Shown one piece after another: positions 25,904 through 34,800 of a DNA stretch of 38,189 nt. The stretch comes from an uncultured Bacteroidaceae bacterium. GTDB lineage: Bacteria; Bacteroidota; Bacteroidia; Bacteroidales; Bacteroidaceae. The stretch is taken from positions 1 through 38,189 of the forward strand of contig CAJGDX010000009.1 in the NCBI GenBank assembly GCA_904502185.1, written 5' to 3'. Position 1 is the first letter of the stretch. Each line of letters begins with the position of its first letter. The notes under the pieces are model-generated. The model ran no database searches, had not been told where the DNA came from, and saw only the letters and a program-made list of their open reading frames with translations. The position numbers were made by a program, and so were the translations under genes.

Positions 25904-26917
25904 CTACAAACTATCCCTGTCGAGCAGTCGCCATGGGTTTGCGATGCGTCGTTTTTCTCCCTTTTTTATCAGTTCTGCCGCTGTGCGCCCCATCAGTTCA
26001 AAATCGGTGGTAAGTGTAGTGATTCCTCCAATAAGCACCTCTTTCAACGGAGTGTCGTCCAGGCTCATAAGCCCAATCTCCTCCTTAATCTCCAAGCCTT
26101 TTGCAGTTATGCTTTTTATAATTGCCGCTAGGTCGCGCTCCGATACTGCCATGTAGCAGTGTCCGGGGCGTATGTTGTCCATCTCAAACCCCGGTTCCAC
26201 ATATACCGGGAACTGGAATTCTCCGGAGAAACGGTATGCGCCCTCGATGTATCCTGCCGGCATATATTGAAACTTGTCGTTGTAGACTATGTGAAGCGCT
26301 TCGTATCTGCGCAGTTTGTCGAGAATAGACTTTAGTCCTTCGTATGAATCGGAGTAGAAGTTCTGATACACTGCTGCGCAATTATTCGTGTAGTTCTGCG
26401 GAAAGGCATCAAGCAACAGCAGCCTGTCGGCAGGAAGTTTGTCTATTGTGTGGGTTACATCCCCTTTGAAGTGAGGCATCAGAATATAGTAGTCGAACTT
26501 GCCTTTGGCATTGCTTACAAGTGTATCGAAAAGTTCTGCATTGTAGTAGTGGAAAGCTATGCTTATTTCGTATTTGTCCCCAAGATTTTCCAGCAAAGAG
26601 CGGTAGAGAGTCTCTTTGTATTGGTTCATTGCGTCGAACAGAGCATATATGCGTAGATTTTCGGTATTGTTCTTGCGGATGACAAAAAAACCCTTTCCGG
26701 GAATAGATGTTATGATGTTTCGTTCCTGCAACAGCTTGTATGCCGATAGCACCGTGTCGCGCGATACATTATATTTGCGGCATGCCTCGTTTACCGATAG
26801 CAGGCGGCTGCCTATCTTTATCTTCTCGGCGTGTATTGCGTCTGCTATAAATTCGGCAAGCTGGCAATATATAGTACTCGATGTGCCGTCGTTTACTTTA
26901 AAAGTTCTGCTTTCCAT
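25904..26917 (-). CDS. GntR-family regulator with LacI-like sensor domain
   Basis: Transcription factor of 337 residues. An N-terminal winged helix (about 12-82; SVNEACRKYNVSRDTVLSAY, then the wing GKGFFVIRKN) is joined to a C-terminal periplasmic-binding-protein-like domain (about 90-330). This is the layout of Bacteroidota sugar-responsive GntR regulators such as FucR-type proteins. It is transcribed divergently from the nucleoside-hydrolase-like and GH140-type genes, and matching operator-like sites lie over both predicted transcription starts, so it most likely represses both and is released by a sugar. The inducer is unknown. Confidence 0.9.
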   Translation of the reverse strand: MESRTFKVNDGTSSTIYCQLAEFIADAIHAEKIKIGSRLLSVNEACRKYNVSRDTVLSAYKLLQERNIITSIPGKGFFVIRKNNTENLRIYALFDAMNQYKETLYRSLLENLGDKYEISIAFHYYNAELFDTLVSNAKGKFDYYILMPHFKGDVTHTIDKLPADRLLLLDAFPQNYTNNCAAVYQNFYSDSYEGLKSILDKLRRYEALHIVYNDKFQYMPAGYIEGAYRFSGEFQFPVYVEPGFEMDNIRPGHCYMAVSERDLAAIIKSITAKGLEIKEEIGLMSLDDTPLKEVLIGGITTLTTDFELMGRTAAELIKKGEKRRIANPWRLLDRDSL

Positions 26918-26925
26918 AATGCTTC

Positions 26926-26942
26926 GTTATGCTCTGTTATGC
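26926..26942. promoter_or_regulatory. Operator-like site A (GntR autoregulation)
   Basis: GTTATGCTCTGTTATGC consists of GTTATGC repeated with a 10-bp period. It matches site B (27024-27040) in inverted orientation at 16 of 17 positions. It lies just before the gntR start codon and across the start predicted from the -7 element at 26945-26952. Confidence 0.65.
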
Positions 26943-26944
26943 TG

Positions 26945-26952
26945 CAAAAGTA
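26945..26952 (-). promoter_or_regulatory. Predicted gntR promoter -7 element
   Basis: TACTTTTG on the minus strand, 27 bp before the start codon and 2 bp from operator-like site A. No convincing -33 element. Confidence 0.5.
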
Positions 26953-26990
26953 AGTAATTTATATCTAAAAACATTTTTTTGCTCGAATCT

Positions 26991-27021
26991 TTTGTTCTTA
27001 ATTTTATTGTGTATATATTTG
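26991..27021 (+). promoter_or_regulatory. Promoter of the GH140 operon (-33/-7)
   Basis: TTTG (26991-26994), exactly 19 bp of spacer, then TATATTTG (27014-27021), a full match to the Bacteroidota promoter consensus. The predicted start (about 27028) lies inside operator-like site B. Confidence 0.8.
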
Positions 27022-27023
27022 TG

Positions 27024-27040
27024 GCATAACAGTGCATAAC
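27024..27040. promoter_or_regulatory. Operator-like site B (GH140 operon)
   Basis: GCATAACAGTGCATAAC is the inverted counterpart of site A with one mismatch. It starts 2 bp after the -7 element, the expected place for a repressor to block transcription. A weaker copy (10 of 17 matches) follows at 27047-27063. Confidence 0.65.
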
Positions 27041-27074
27041 GGTTTTGCGTAATTCTACATAATATATGGTGTAT

Positions 27075-28175
27075 ATGAAAAGAATTTTAATACTTCTGGT
27101 ACTTATTACGGTGTTGTTGGCAGATGCAACCGCCTCCCGTTGGAACAGCGAAACAAAGAACTGGGCTCTGAATCCTCGTCCGAAGATTGGCGATTGGGGG
27201 TTCAATCGTCCCGGCTATCCGCAAGGATTGTATATTCACGGGGTTACAGTAAAGGAGGGCAAGAGGGTTAAGAATCCGGTAATATACGATAATGATGTTT
27301 ACGACGATGTCTTTGACGATGAGTGGATGTATGCAATGGCGTCGTTGAAGAGAATGAAGATTGCAGCACTGATAGTGACTCCCGTACTTACTGATGGTTG
27401 GGGGTTCTCTAAGCCCGATTGGGTAAAAACGGCGTACGACTCGCGCGAAACAGCGCTGCGCAGCGGAATAAAAGAGAAGTTTCTACCGCCAATAGTCATA
27501 GGCACCGAGGCTGAGAGTGAAAAGGCCGGCGAGAAGAAACTATCAGAAGCTGCCTACCTTTATGTAAAGATTATAAACGAACAGCATAAGAAAAACCCGG
27601 ACTGTCCCGTTATTATAAATATAGGCGGACAGGCTGCAACATTGGCATCGGCATTCTGCATCGACCCCTCCATAGCCGACAAGTGCATTGTCTATTATAC
27701 AGATGTGCGCGTGTACAACGGACACTATGAATGGGCTTCGAAGCTTGTAGCGAAGAATTTCCGCGTCGTAAGCTGGGGACAGGATAATTGGTGGAGCGGC
27801 AAACGGGCACAGAACGAGTGGAACGTACTGCCTCGACCGGCAAATGCCCTGGCGCGTGACAACGACAAGAATAGTGGCGAGTGGGCACTGCTGACAGAAA
27901 TGAATAAACCTATGCTCGACCACATGGTGCATCAGTTTCGCAACCGCGGCGAGTATAGCAACGACATGGATAGGTGGTACGCCGACGGTTACTGTGATGG
28001 CGCTTTTATCCATGCATGGTTGCCGGCGATATTTTCGGGCGCAGAATTGCGCGATGTACGTGGCGATGGCACTGAGGCGTTGCATGTAACATCGTTCACA
28101 GAGAAGAATGAAGCCATTGTAAAAAAGTTTACGATGGAGATTCTGCTCAATCCAAAAGTGTATAATTGCAAATAA
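27075..28175 (+). CDS. Secreted nucleoside-hydrolase-like protein
   Basis: Exported protein of 366 residues from MKRILILL (an ATG 9 bp earlier, at 27066, is equally in frame). The signal peptide is about residues 1-21. Early in the mature part is an acidic cluster, YDNDVYDDVFDDEW (71-84), which resembles the calcium-binding DxDxxxDD motif of inosine/uridine nucleoside hydrolases. It is followed by strand-helix patterns such as AALIVTPVLTD and PVIINIGGQAATLASA and a late conserved-looking DGAFIHAWLP. I infer an N-glycosidase-like fold; the ligand pattern is imperfect and the substrate is unknown. It is the first gene of the GntR-controlled operon; GH140 starts 6 bp after the stop, so a joint role in breaking down a glycan or released sugar is likely. 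Confidence 0.6.
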   Translation: MKRILILLVLITVLLADATASRWNSETKNWALNPRPKIGDWGFNRPGYPQGLYIHGVTVKEGKRVKNPVIYDNDVYDDVFDDEWMYAMASLKRMKIAALIVTPVLTDGWGFSKPDWVKTAYDSRETALRSGIKEKFLPPIVIGTEAESEKAGEKKLSEAAYLYVKIINEQHKKNPDCPVIINIGGQAATLASAFCIDPSIADKCIVYYTDVRVYNGHYEWASKLVAKNFRVVSWGQDNWWSGKRAQNEWNVLPRPANALARDNDKNSGEWALLTEMNKPMLDHMVHQFRNRGEYSNDMDRWYADGYCDGAFIHAWLPAIFSGAELRDVRGDGTEALHVTSFTEKNEAIVKKFTMEILLNPKVYNCK

Positions 28176-28181
28176 AAATCT

Positions 28182-29591
28182 ATGGATATGAGAAAGTTTT
28201 TGTTATTTATATTTACGACCATTTTGTCTTTTGTAACACCATCTGCCGCTAAAAATCTTCCACGTCTGCAAGTGTCAGCTAATGGGCATTATCTGCAAAC
28301 CTCGGACGGCAAACCCTTCTTTTATCTTGGCGACACTGCGTGGGAACTTTTTCATCGTCTCGACCGCGATGAGGCTCTTCACTATCTTAAGAACCGTGCC
28401 GACAAGGGGTTCAACGTCATACAGGCAGTTGCCCTTGCCGAACTTGATGGAGTGGACACCCCCAATGCCTATGGACACAAACCATTGATTGAACGCAATC
28501 CCACAGCACCAGCATGCAAGGATGGCGAGCAGAATGACTATTGGGATAACGTGGATTTTATAATAGAAAATGCCAATAAACTGGGGCTTTATGTAGGGCT
28601 TTTGCCCACGTGGGGCCGTTGGTGGAACGATGGTAATCCCATTTTCAATGCTCAGAATGCCGAGGAGTATGGCCGCTGGATAGCCCGACGCTACGCGAAA
28701 TACAATATTATATGGATACTTGGCGGTGACCGTAATCCCGACAGTGGCGACAAGCAGGAGATTATCCGCGCAATGGCACGCGGCATACGCAGTGTGGACA
28801 AGGATAATCTCATCACCTTCCACCCCACAGGCTGGCAAACCTCTTCAAAATGGTTCCATGGCGACGGCTGGCTCTCGTTCAATGGACGTCAGAGCGGGCA
28901 CAACCAGCGCTACAATTCCAATATGCAGATAATGGACGACTTCCGTCGCACGCCGGCAAAGCCCATCATCGAAATTGAGCCGTTGTACGAGGATCATCCG
29001 CTCGAATTCAACCCCGACAACGATGGTCACTCATGTTCGTGGGATGTGCGTCGCACCCTCTACTGGAGCGTATTCTACGGCTCGGCAGGTGTAACCTACG
29101 GTCATCACTCTGTCTGGCAGATGTACGACAAAGACAAAGGCCCTATAAACAGGCCTTTGATGACGTGGCGCGAAGCTCTTGACCGCCCTGCGGCCGGACA
29201 TGGTGTCTATCTGAAACGTCTGATGGAGTCGCGTCCCTATTTCTCGCGCATACCTGCACCCGAATTTATTGTAGATGACAAAGTGTGGTCGTCCGTTCCC
29301 GGTGCAGGGCGCTACCGCTTTGTGGCAACCATGGACAGCGACGGTTCGTGGGCCATGGTCTATGCTCCGCTTGGTCGCACCTTCTCTGTGAACCTGAAAA
29401 TGCTCAAAGGCGAAAAACTGGTTGCATGGTGGTACTCTCCACGCACAGGCAAGGCACAGAAAATAGGCAAACTCGCAAACGACGGCTTGCAACGCTCATT
29501 CACTCCTCCCGCCGATGGCGAAGCGCTCGACTGGGTGCTTGTGGTGGACGATGTGGCGAAGAAATATCCTGCTCCGGGAAAAAGGTATTAA
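28182..29591 (+). CDS. GH140-type glycoside hydrolase (DUF4038, apiosidase-like)
   Basis: Exported glycosidase of 469 residues. A signal peptide (about 1-23) leads to a TIM-barrel DUF4038 domain: GHYLQTSDGKPFFYLGDTAWELFHRL opens it, then NVIQAVALAELDG, WGRWWNDG, WILGGDRNP and IIEIEPLYEDHP. A C-terminal beta-sandwich follows (about 380-460, Collagen-bind-2 type: DGSWAMVYAPLGRTFSVNL). D183 and E264/E266 are candidate catalytic acids by position on the strands. The known GH140 enzyme removes apiose from plant rhamnogalacturonan-II, so a pectin side chain is a plausible substrate, not proven. No SusC/SusD pair is encoded nearby, so it may act on oligosaccharides imported by another locus. It is probably controlled by the divergent GntR protein. 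Confidence 0.82.
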   Translation: MDMRKFLLFIFTTILSFVTPSAAKNLPRLQVSANGHYLQTSDGKPFFYLGDTAWELFHRLDRDEALHYLKNRADKGFNVIQAVALAELDGVDTPNAYGHKPLIERNPTAPACKDGEQNDYWDNVDFIIENANKLGLYVGLLPTWGRWWNDGNPIFNAQNAEEYGRWIARRYAKYNIIWILGGDRNPDSGDKQEIIRAMARGIRSVDKDNLITFHPTGWQTSSKWFHGDGWLSFNGRQSGHNQRYNSNMQIMDDFRRTPAKPIIEIEPLYEDHPLEFNPDNDGHSCSWDVRRTLYWSVFYGSAGVTYGHHSVWQMYDKDKGPINRPLMTWREALDRPAAGHGVYLKRLMESRPYFSRIPAPEFIVDDKVWSSVPGAGRYRFVATMDSDGSWAMVYAPLGRTFSVNLKMLKGEKLVAWWYSPRTGKAQKIGKLANDGLQRSFTPPADGEALDWVLVVDDVAKKYPAPGKRY

Positions 29592-29609
29592 ACAGCCAAC
29601 AATAGATTA

Positions 29610-30113
29610 CTATTTTACACCCTTATACGCATAGTTGGGTTTTTTGAAAAACCTATAATTTTCGTGCGACTCGCGTTTGAAGACCATGCGGTCGGGAATC
29701 TCAATCTCATCGTTCAATTCCACCTTCCACACGAGAGTATTTTTATTTCTCAATTTTAGCGATACTTTCTTGTATCTTGGTTCGCTTCTGCTCCCCACCG
29801 GAGAGTGCGAATAGACAGCTTCAACCCTGTTGCCATCGGGCATAGGCATAGAAATGTCGGCCTGCATAGTTCCGTCTCTATCTTCGTAGGGGATAAACAG
29901 CCAAGCATACCTGAATTTACCATATACGGATATCAGCAACGAGTCGTTGCGCTCACCAATGTAAAGGCACGAAATGCCCTTTTCGCCTTTGGGCTGCCAC
30001 ATCCATTTGCCTATGAAAGGAGAGGAAGCATTGTAGGCAGTTGCATTATTCTTGAACGATGCGCAGGAGGAAAATATCAACAACAGCACAAAAATATAAA
30101 GAACTCTTTTCAT
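29610..30113 (-). CDS. Small lipoprotein, paralogue B (putative immunity protein)
   Basis: A 167-residue lipoprotein: signal peptide MKRVLYIFVLLLIFSSC with lipid-modified C17, followed by ASFKNN. There is no acidic surface-export signal after the cysteine, so a periplasm-facing location is expected. The mature part is beta-rich and shares with its upstream neighbour SPF(I/V)G(K/T)W, IGERNDSL, NKNTLV and P(D/R)RMVFKRE-like blocks, so the two are tandem paralogues. It starts 2 bp after the stop of that neighbour. The family is not recognised; a lipocalin-like barrel is possible. Position behind a muramidase-like gene suggests an immunity role (inference). Base composition is less AT-rich than the two upstream genes. 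Confidence 0.75.
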   Translation of the reverse strand: MKRVLYIFVLLLIFSSCASFKNNATAYNASSPFIGKWMWQPKGEKGISCLYIGERNDSLLISVYGKFRYAWLFIPYEDRDGTMQADISMPMPDGNRVEAVYSHSPVGSRSEPRYKKVSLKLRNKNTLVWKVELNDEIEIPDRMVFKRESHENYRFFKKPNYAYKGVK

Positions 30114-30115
30114 GA

Positions 30116-30664
30116 CTACTTATTATATTCTTTATAAACTTCATTTATCACATGAGAAAACTCCATATTTTCGCTATTTTCACGTTTGAACACCATTTGT
30201 CGAGGCAGCCCCCAATACCCACCACCTACTGTTAAAAACACTAAAGTGTTTTTATTCATAAGTTTAATTGTAATAGAATCGAAATTAGCAGCCTTGATTT
30301 TTGATTCTTCTTTACAATAAACAGCATTTATAGTGTTTCCTTTTTTAGGATTGGCTATACATACATCAGAAATGCCCAAACCTTTTTCATCGTCCATAAA
30401 GCAACTTACCCAATTTCCATAATTCAATACTGCGCATATTCCAAGCATTAGCGAGTCATTACGCTCGCCAATAAACATACCAATATTTCTCACACCGTCT
30501 TTGTCGTAAACCCATCTCCATGTTCCAACGAAAGGCGATTGGCCTGTTTCTTTCACTTTGTATGTACTATCCTTGTCATACAACTTGGTATACTTTTTTG
30601 TCTTAAAAGAAGCACACCCCATAAGAAATAACACCAGTAAGAGTACTGAAAAAACTTTCTTCAT
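30116..30664 (-). CDS. Small lipoprotein, paralogue A (putative immunity protein)
   Basis: A 182-residue lipoprotein with signal peptide MKKVFSVLLLVLFLMGC (C17) followed by ASFKTKK, without an acidic export signal, so probably periplasm-facing. The body is beta-rich (SPFVGTWRWVYDKDG, MFIGERNDSLMLG, KLMNKNTLVFLTV, PRQMVFKRENSE) and is clearly related to the next gene, although the two have diverged strongly. It lies 12 bp after the stop of the GH108 gene. The DNA is AT-rich compared with the flanking metabolic genes, a sign of possible transfer. The family is unknown to me. By analogy with effector-immunity pairs, it may block the muramidase in the periplasm; this is not shown by sequence alone. 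Confidence 0.75.
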   Translation of the reverse strand: MKKVFSVLLLVLFLMGCASFKTKKYTKLYDKDSTYKVKETGQSPFVGTWRWVYDKDGVRNIGMFIGERNDSLMLGICAVLNYGNWVSCFMDDEKGLGISDVCIANPKKGNTINAVYCKEESKIKAANFDSITIKLMNKNTLVFLTVGGGYWGLPRQMVFKRENSENMEFSHVINEVYKEYNK

Positions 30665-30676
30665 AATACAAATTTA

Positions 30677-31603
30677 TTAATATTGGTACTTGCTTTTATA
30701 TTTTTTCATAAAACCGACAGAATCTGACAATTCATTCAATCGATTCATCCACCCCTTAATATTCTTCAAGTTATTTTGCCAACTATCAACACATTTATCA
30801 TAATTATTTCTTCTATCTGTTTGAATATCATCAGCAAACAAATCAAACTCCATATCATTTATGGCTTCTAATGTGTTTTTATCCATGCAACCATTAGCAA
30901 CAATATTATAGCCTCTCATTCGCAGATTTTGTTGCATACGTTCAATAACACCTTCTGCACCGGAATTTATTGTATAATCATTAATCAACATAGCTTTGCG
31001 TTTATCTCGTATATACCCCAAATTATATCTATCCCAATGTGCTTTGTATAACTTTTTAGCATCTTCCAATGTCAGCGATTTAATATCCGGTGCTATTCCG
31101 GGAACTTTATTTTTGTAATCATTATAGAATATTTTAGTTATTCCATACTTCGTTTCACCACCTGCATCATAAGGACTGTTTGAGTAACCTCCCTCAAATT
31201 TAAGAGTTATAGGTATAACCGATTCGAATTTGGCATTGTTCAATTCTTCGAAATACTCACCATAACCTACTCGTTGCAATGGCACGGTATCAAGTCTGCC
31301 GTTAAGACCTACTTTTACACCATTCTGCATACGGTCTGCCAATTTTTCGAACTCCCATGGGTCCATATTCAACCTCTTTTTAGGTTGTTCTTCAGCGGGC
31401 TTTTGCATTTTATCGTTGTTGTTTTTGGCAAATATGCCATCTGACAACGGTTCTTTACTCCTATTCCAATTGCTATCCAGAAGATAATATTCCGAATCAT
31501 CTTTCTCGTCACCATACATACTTGGGAAAATCGACCTTAGAGCATCATTTTTCTTCTTTTCCTTTTCCAAATCCTCTCTCTTGTCAGAAATAAACATGTC
31601 CAT
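30677..31603 (-). CDS. GH108 muramidase-like protein (putative antibacterial effector)
   Basis: A 308-residue protein. Residues about 130-215 form a GH108 domain with the catalytic signature FEGGYSNSPYDAGGETKYGIT (catalytic glutamate E137). The following KAHWDRYNLGYI and the C-terminal region (about 215-275, RMQQNLRMRGYNIVANGCMDKNTLEAIND) match the peptidoglycan-binding domain usually paired with it. The first 130 residues are charged, with no signal peptide or membrane segment, and I do not recognise them. Family members hydrolyse the glycan backbone of peptidoglycan. It is followed by two periplasm-type lipoproteins in a compact operon. A prophage endolysin remnant is the main alternative, but no phage genes are nearby. 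M3 at 31597 is an alternative start. AT-rich composition. Confidence 0.8.
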   Translation of the reverse strand: MDMFISDKREDLEKEKKKNDALRSIFPSMYGDEKDDSEYYLLDSNWNRSKEPLSDGIFAKNNNDKMQKPAEEQPKKRLNMDPWEFEKLADRMQNGVKVGLNGRLDTVPLQRVGYGEYFEELNNAKFESVIPITLKFEGGYSNSPYDAGGETKYGITKIFYNDYKNKVPGIAPDIKSLTLEDAKKLYKAHWDRYNLGYIRDKRKAMLINDYTINSGAEGVIERMQQNLRMRGYNIVANGCMDKNTLEAINDMEFDLFADDIQTDRRNNYDKCVDSWQNNLKNIKGWMNRLNELSDSVGFMKKYKSKYQY

Positions 31604-31637
31604 AATTGTAAATACTTTAAATGTTTTTTACAATTAT
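31602..31637. repeat. Inverted repeat over the GH108 start codon
   Basis: ATAATTGTAAA (31602-31612) and TTTACAATTAT (31627-31637) are perfect 11-bp arms 14 bp apart. The left arm overlaps the GH108 start codon. In the mRNA this would form an AU-rich hairpin at the start site; on DNA it could be an operator. Confidence 0.55.
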
Positions 31638-31702
31638 ACGACCAGATACCCCGAATCAGTTTGCTTTTTTAACACAAAAACAAAGAGCAATACATCCTTA
31701 TG

Positions 31703-31733
31703 CAAATATATATTATCAAATAAGTTTTTACAA
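31703..31733 (-). promoter_or_regulatory. Predicted promoter of the GH108/lipoprotein operon
   Basis: On the minus strand, TTGT (complement of 31730-31733) is followed after 19 bp by TATATTTG (complement of 31703-31710). The -7 matches the consensus fully; the -33 is off by one position. The leader would be about 90 nt and includes the inverted repeat. Confidence 0.6.
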
Positions 31734-31784
31734 TAGTAAGTTCGTTTTTTTAAATCTATCTGCTACCGTCAAAAATAGAAAAGT

Positions 31785-31830
31785 GAAGTAACCCCGAATG
31801 TTTAGATAAAAAAACATTCGGGGTTACTTC
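31785..31830 (-). terminator. Terminator of the metal-efflux operon
   Basis: A perfect 19-bp inverted repeat (31785-31803 and 31812-31830) with an 8-nt loop, followed on the minus strand by T-rich sequence (CACTTTTCTATTTTT). It lies 25 bp beyond the RND gene stop. Confidence 0.85.
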
Positions 31831-31854
31831 ATTAAGTCAACCTTTTCTATCTCT

Positions 31855-34800
31855 TTACAGCGGATTGCCGCTTATGGTAACACTTGCCATTTCGCTTCTT
31901 TTTACCAGCCATCGGTATACGATGGGAATCACGTAGATGTTCAATAGGGTAGAGGTGAAAAGTCCTCCCAGCACCACAATTGCCATTGGGCTTTGTATCT
32001 CATTACCCGATGAAGAGCCGTTCAGTACCATTGGCACAAGTGCAAGCGCTGAAGTGAATGCTGTCATAAGTATCGGAGTCAGACGGTCGGCCGAACCTGC
32101 GCTGATAGCCGCTTCAAGTTCCATGCCGTCGGCTCTCAGATGCTGATAGCGCGACACAAGAAGTATTCCGTTGCGTGTGGCAATGCCGAAAAGGGTGATA
32201 AGTCCGATGATGGCAGGAATACTCATCACCGCCGATGAGAAATATGTGGCAACGACGCCTCCAATCAGCGCTAGGGGCAGGTTCAGCATCACAACAGCCG
32301 ACAATCTCATGCTCTTGAATTCTCCGCACAGCAGTGCAAACACAATGCAGAGCGCAACGAATGATGTCAGCCACAGGGTGCGTGCAGCGCTTTGTGCGCT
32401 TTCAAACTGTCCGCCGTACTCCAGACGATAGCCCTCGTCCAACGGCAGTTCCTTCTCTAGTTTTGCGATAATGGCATCTACCACTCCGTTGACATTTCCG
32501 CCGGTGATGTTGGCCGATACCACAACCTTGCGTTGAACATTTTCGCGGCTGATGGCTGCAGGGCCTCCGCACGAAACAATTTCAGCAACAGCTTCGAGCG
32601 GTACCTTCTCTCCGTCGTATGTGTCGATAAGGGCATTCTTTACACCCTCCATGCTGTCGGTGTTGTCGGGAAGCAGACGCAGTATAAGGTCGAAACTGCG
32701 CTCCTCCTCATATATCTCACCCAGTTTCTTTCCGGGGAAGGTACTCTCTACAAAGCCATTGAATTGCTCCATGGTTATTCCGTAGTGTGCCAGACGTTCG
32801 CGGTCGGCGCGTATCTGTAACTGGGGTGTCTCTACCTGCTGTTCAACGTTCAGGTCGACAACTTCGGGCATATTTCCAAGAATCTCTTTTACTCTGTTTC
32901 CCAGTGTGAAAAGTGTACTCAGGTCGGGGCCGAACACCTTTATCGCAAGGTCGGCCTGCGTGCCCGACACCATGTGGTCTATACGGTGTTCCAGCGGCTG
33001 TCCCACAGATGTAACCACTCCGGGAATAGTTGCAAGGCGGCTGCGAACCTCTTGCAGGAATTCGCTTTTCGAGCGGTTGTCGAGTACGAAGTTTACATCA
33101 ATCTCGGCACCGTTTGATGTCTGCGAATGTTCGTCAAGCTCGCCTCGTCCGGTGCGACGCGCCGTGCTTGTCACCTCGGGTATTTCCAGCAGTTCCTTCT
33201 CTATCAGCTTGCCTATGCGGTTCGACTCCTCAAGCGATACGCCGGGGCGCGATACAGCCGATATTGTCAGTGCATTTTCGTTGAATTCGGGGAGGAAACT
33301 GCGTCCCATGAATGCCAATGCCACAAGCGCCACAATGAACAGCGCAACAGTGGTTGCAATTATCTTTTTCGAATGGCTTAGGGCTCTGTCCAGCGAAGCG
33401 CTGTATTTTTTCAACAACCACTGCTCGACCCAGTTTTTACGCTCCTGACGTTGCAGATACTTATCGCCCGACAGCAGCCATTTGCACATCAGCGGAGTGA
33501 CGGTGATTGCCACCAGCAGCGACATCAGCAATGATATAAGATAGGCTATGCCCAGGGGTTTCAGCATGCGTCCTTCAAGTCCGCTCAGGAAGAACAGAGG
33601 CATAAAGGTGACCATGATGATGAGTGTGGCGTGGATGATTGATGAACGTATCTCCGACGATGCCTCGAACACTATGCGGAAAGTGGAAAGTCGCTCCGCC
33701 TCAGGGCGTGCATGGTTCTCGCGCAGTCGTTTGTAGACATTCTCGACATCGATGATGGCATCGTCCACCAACGAACCTATGGCTATGCACATACCGCCAA
33801 GTGTCATTGTGTTTATATCCATTCCCAGCAGGTACAGTACAATGACTGTTCCCAACAGCGACAGGGGTATGGCAACGATTGATATTATGGTTGTACGCAG
33901 GCTCATGAGGAACAGGAACAGCACCAGCACCACGCATACGGCACCTTCGATGAGTGCGCGGCTGACATTGTTTACCGACGAACTGATATAGTCCGATTGA
34001 CGGAAAATCTTTGTGTCGAGCTTGACATCGGCAGGCAGTGATTTTGCGACGCTCTTCAGGTTGCGCTCTATGTTTTCCGTAACATTCAGGGTGTTTATGC
34101 CGGGCTGTTTCGAAATTGACAGGATGACCGATGGAGTGGCATTCTGCGAAGCATATCCCATGCGCACAGCTCCGCCAATGCGTACGTCGGCAACGTCGGC
34201 AACCACTATCGGGCGTCCGTTGTGCATCTTCACAAGGGTGTTTCCCAACAGCTCTACGTCGTTGGTACGTCCCATTCCGCGCAGTGCATATTCATTGCCA
34301 TATTCGCGTACTACACCTCCGGCAGTATTGTGGCTCATGGATGCAGTAGCAGCCTCAAGTTCGTGCATTGTCACACCATAGATTGCCATCTTGTCGACAT
34401 CTGCAAGCACCTGATACTGCTTGAAGTCGCCACCAATGATGGTTACCTGCGAAACACCTCCTGTGGCAAGGATGGCAGGCTTAAGCACCCATTCGGCAAG
34501 CGTACGCACCTCCATCAGCGAAGTTGTGTCAGCCTGCAGTCCTATGAACAATATTTCGCCCATCACACTGGACTGTGGGGCAAGCATCGGGGTGATGCCC
34601 GACGGAAGAGCATCGGTCAGCGTCACCAGTTTTTCACTTACCACCTGTCGGGCTTTGTATATGTCGACATCCCAGTCGAATTCCACCCACACAAACGAGA
34701 ATCCCTGTGACGATGTTGAACGCACGCGACGTACGTTTGTTGCGCCGTTGACGGCTGTCTCTATCGGGAATGTAACCAATCGTTCCACCTCTTCGGGTGC

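Noticed and set aside
30677..31603. GH108 gene as part of a prophage lysis module
   Set aside because: There is no holin, spanin, terminase, capsid or integrase nearby and the next genes are lipoproteins with their own signal peptides; kept only as an alternative.
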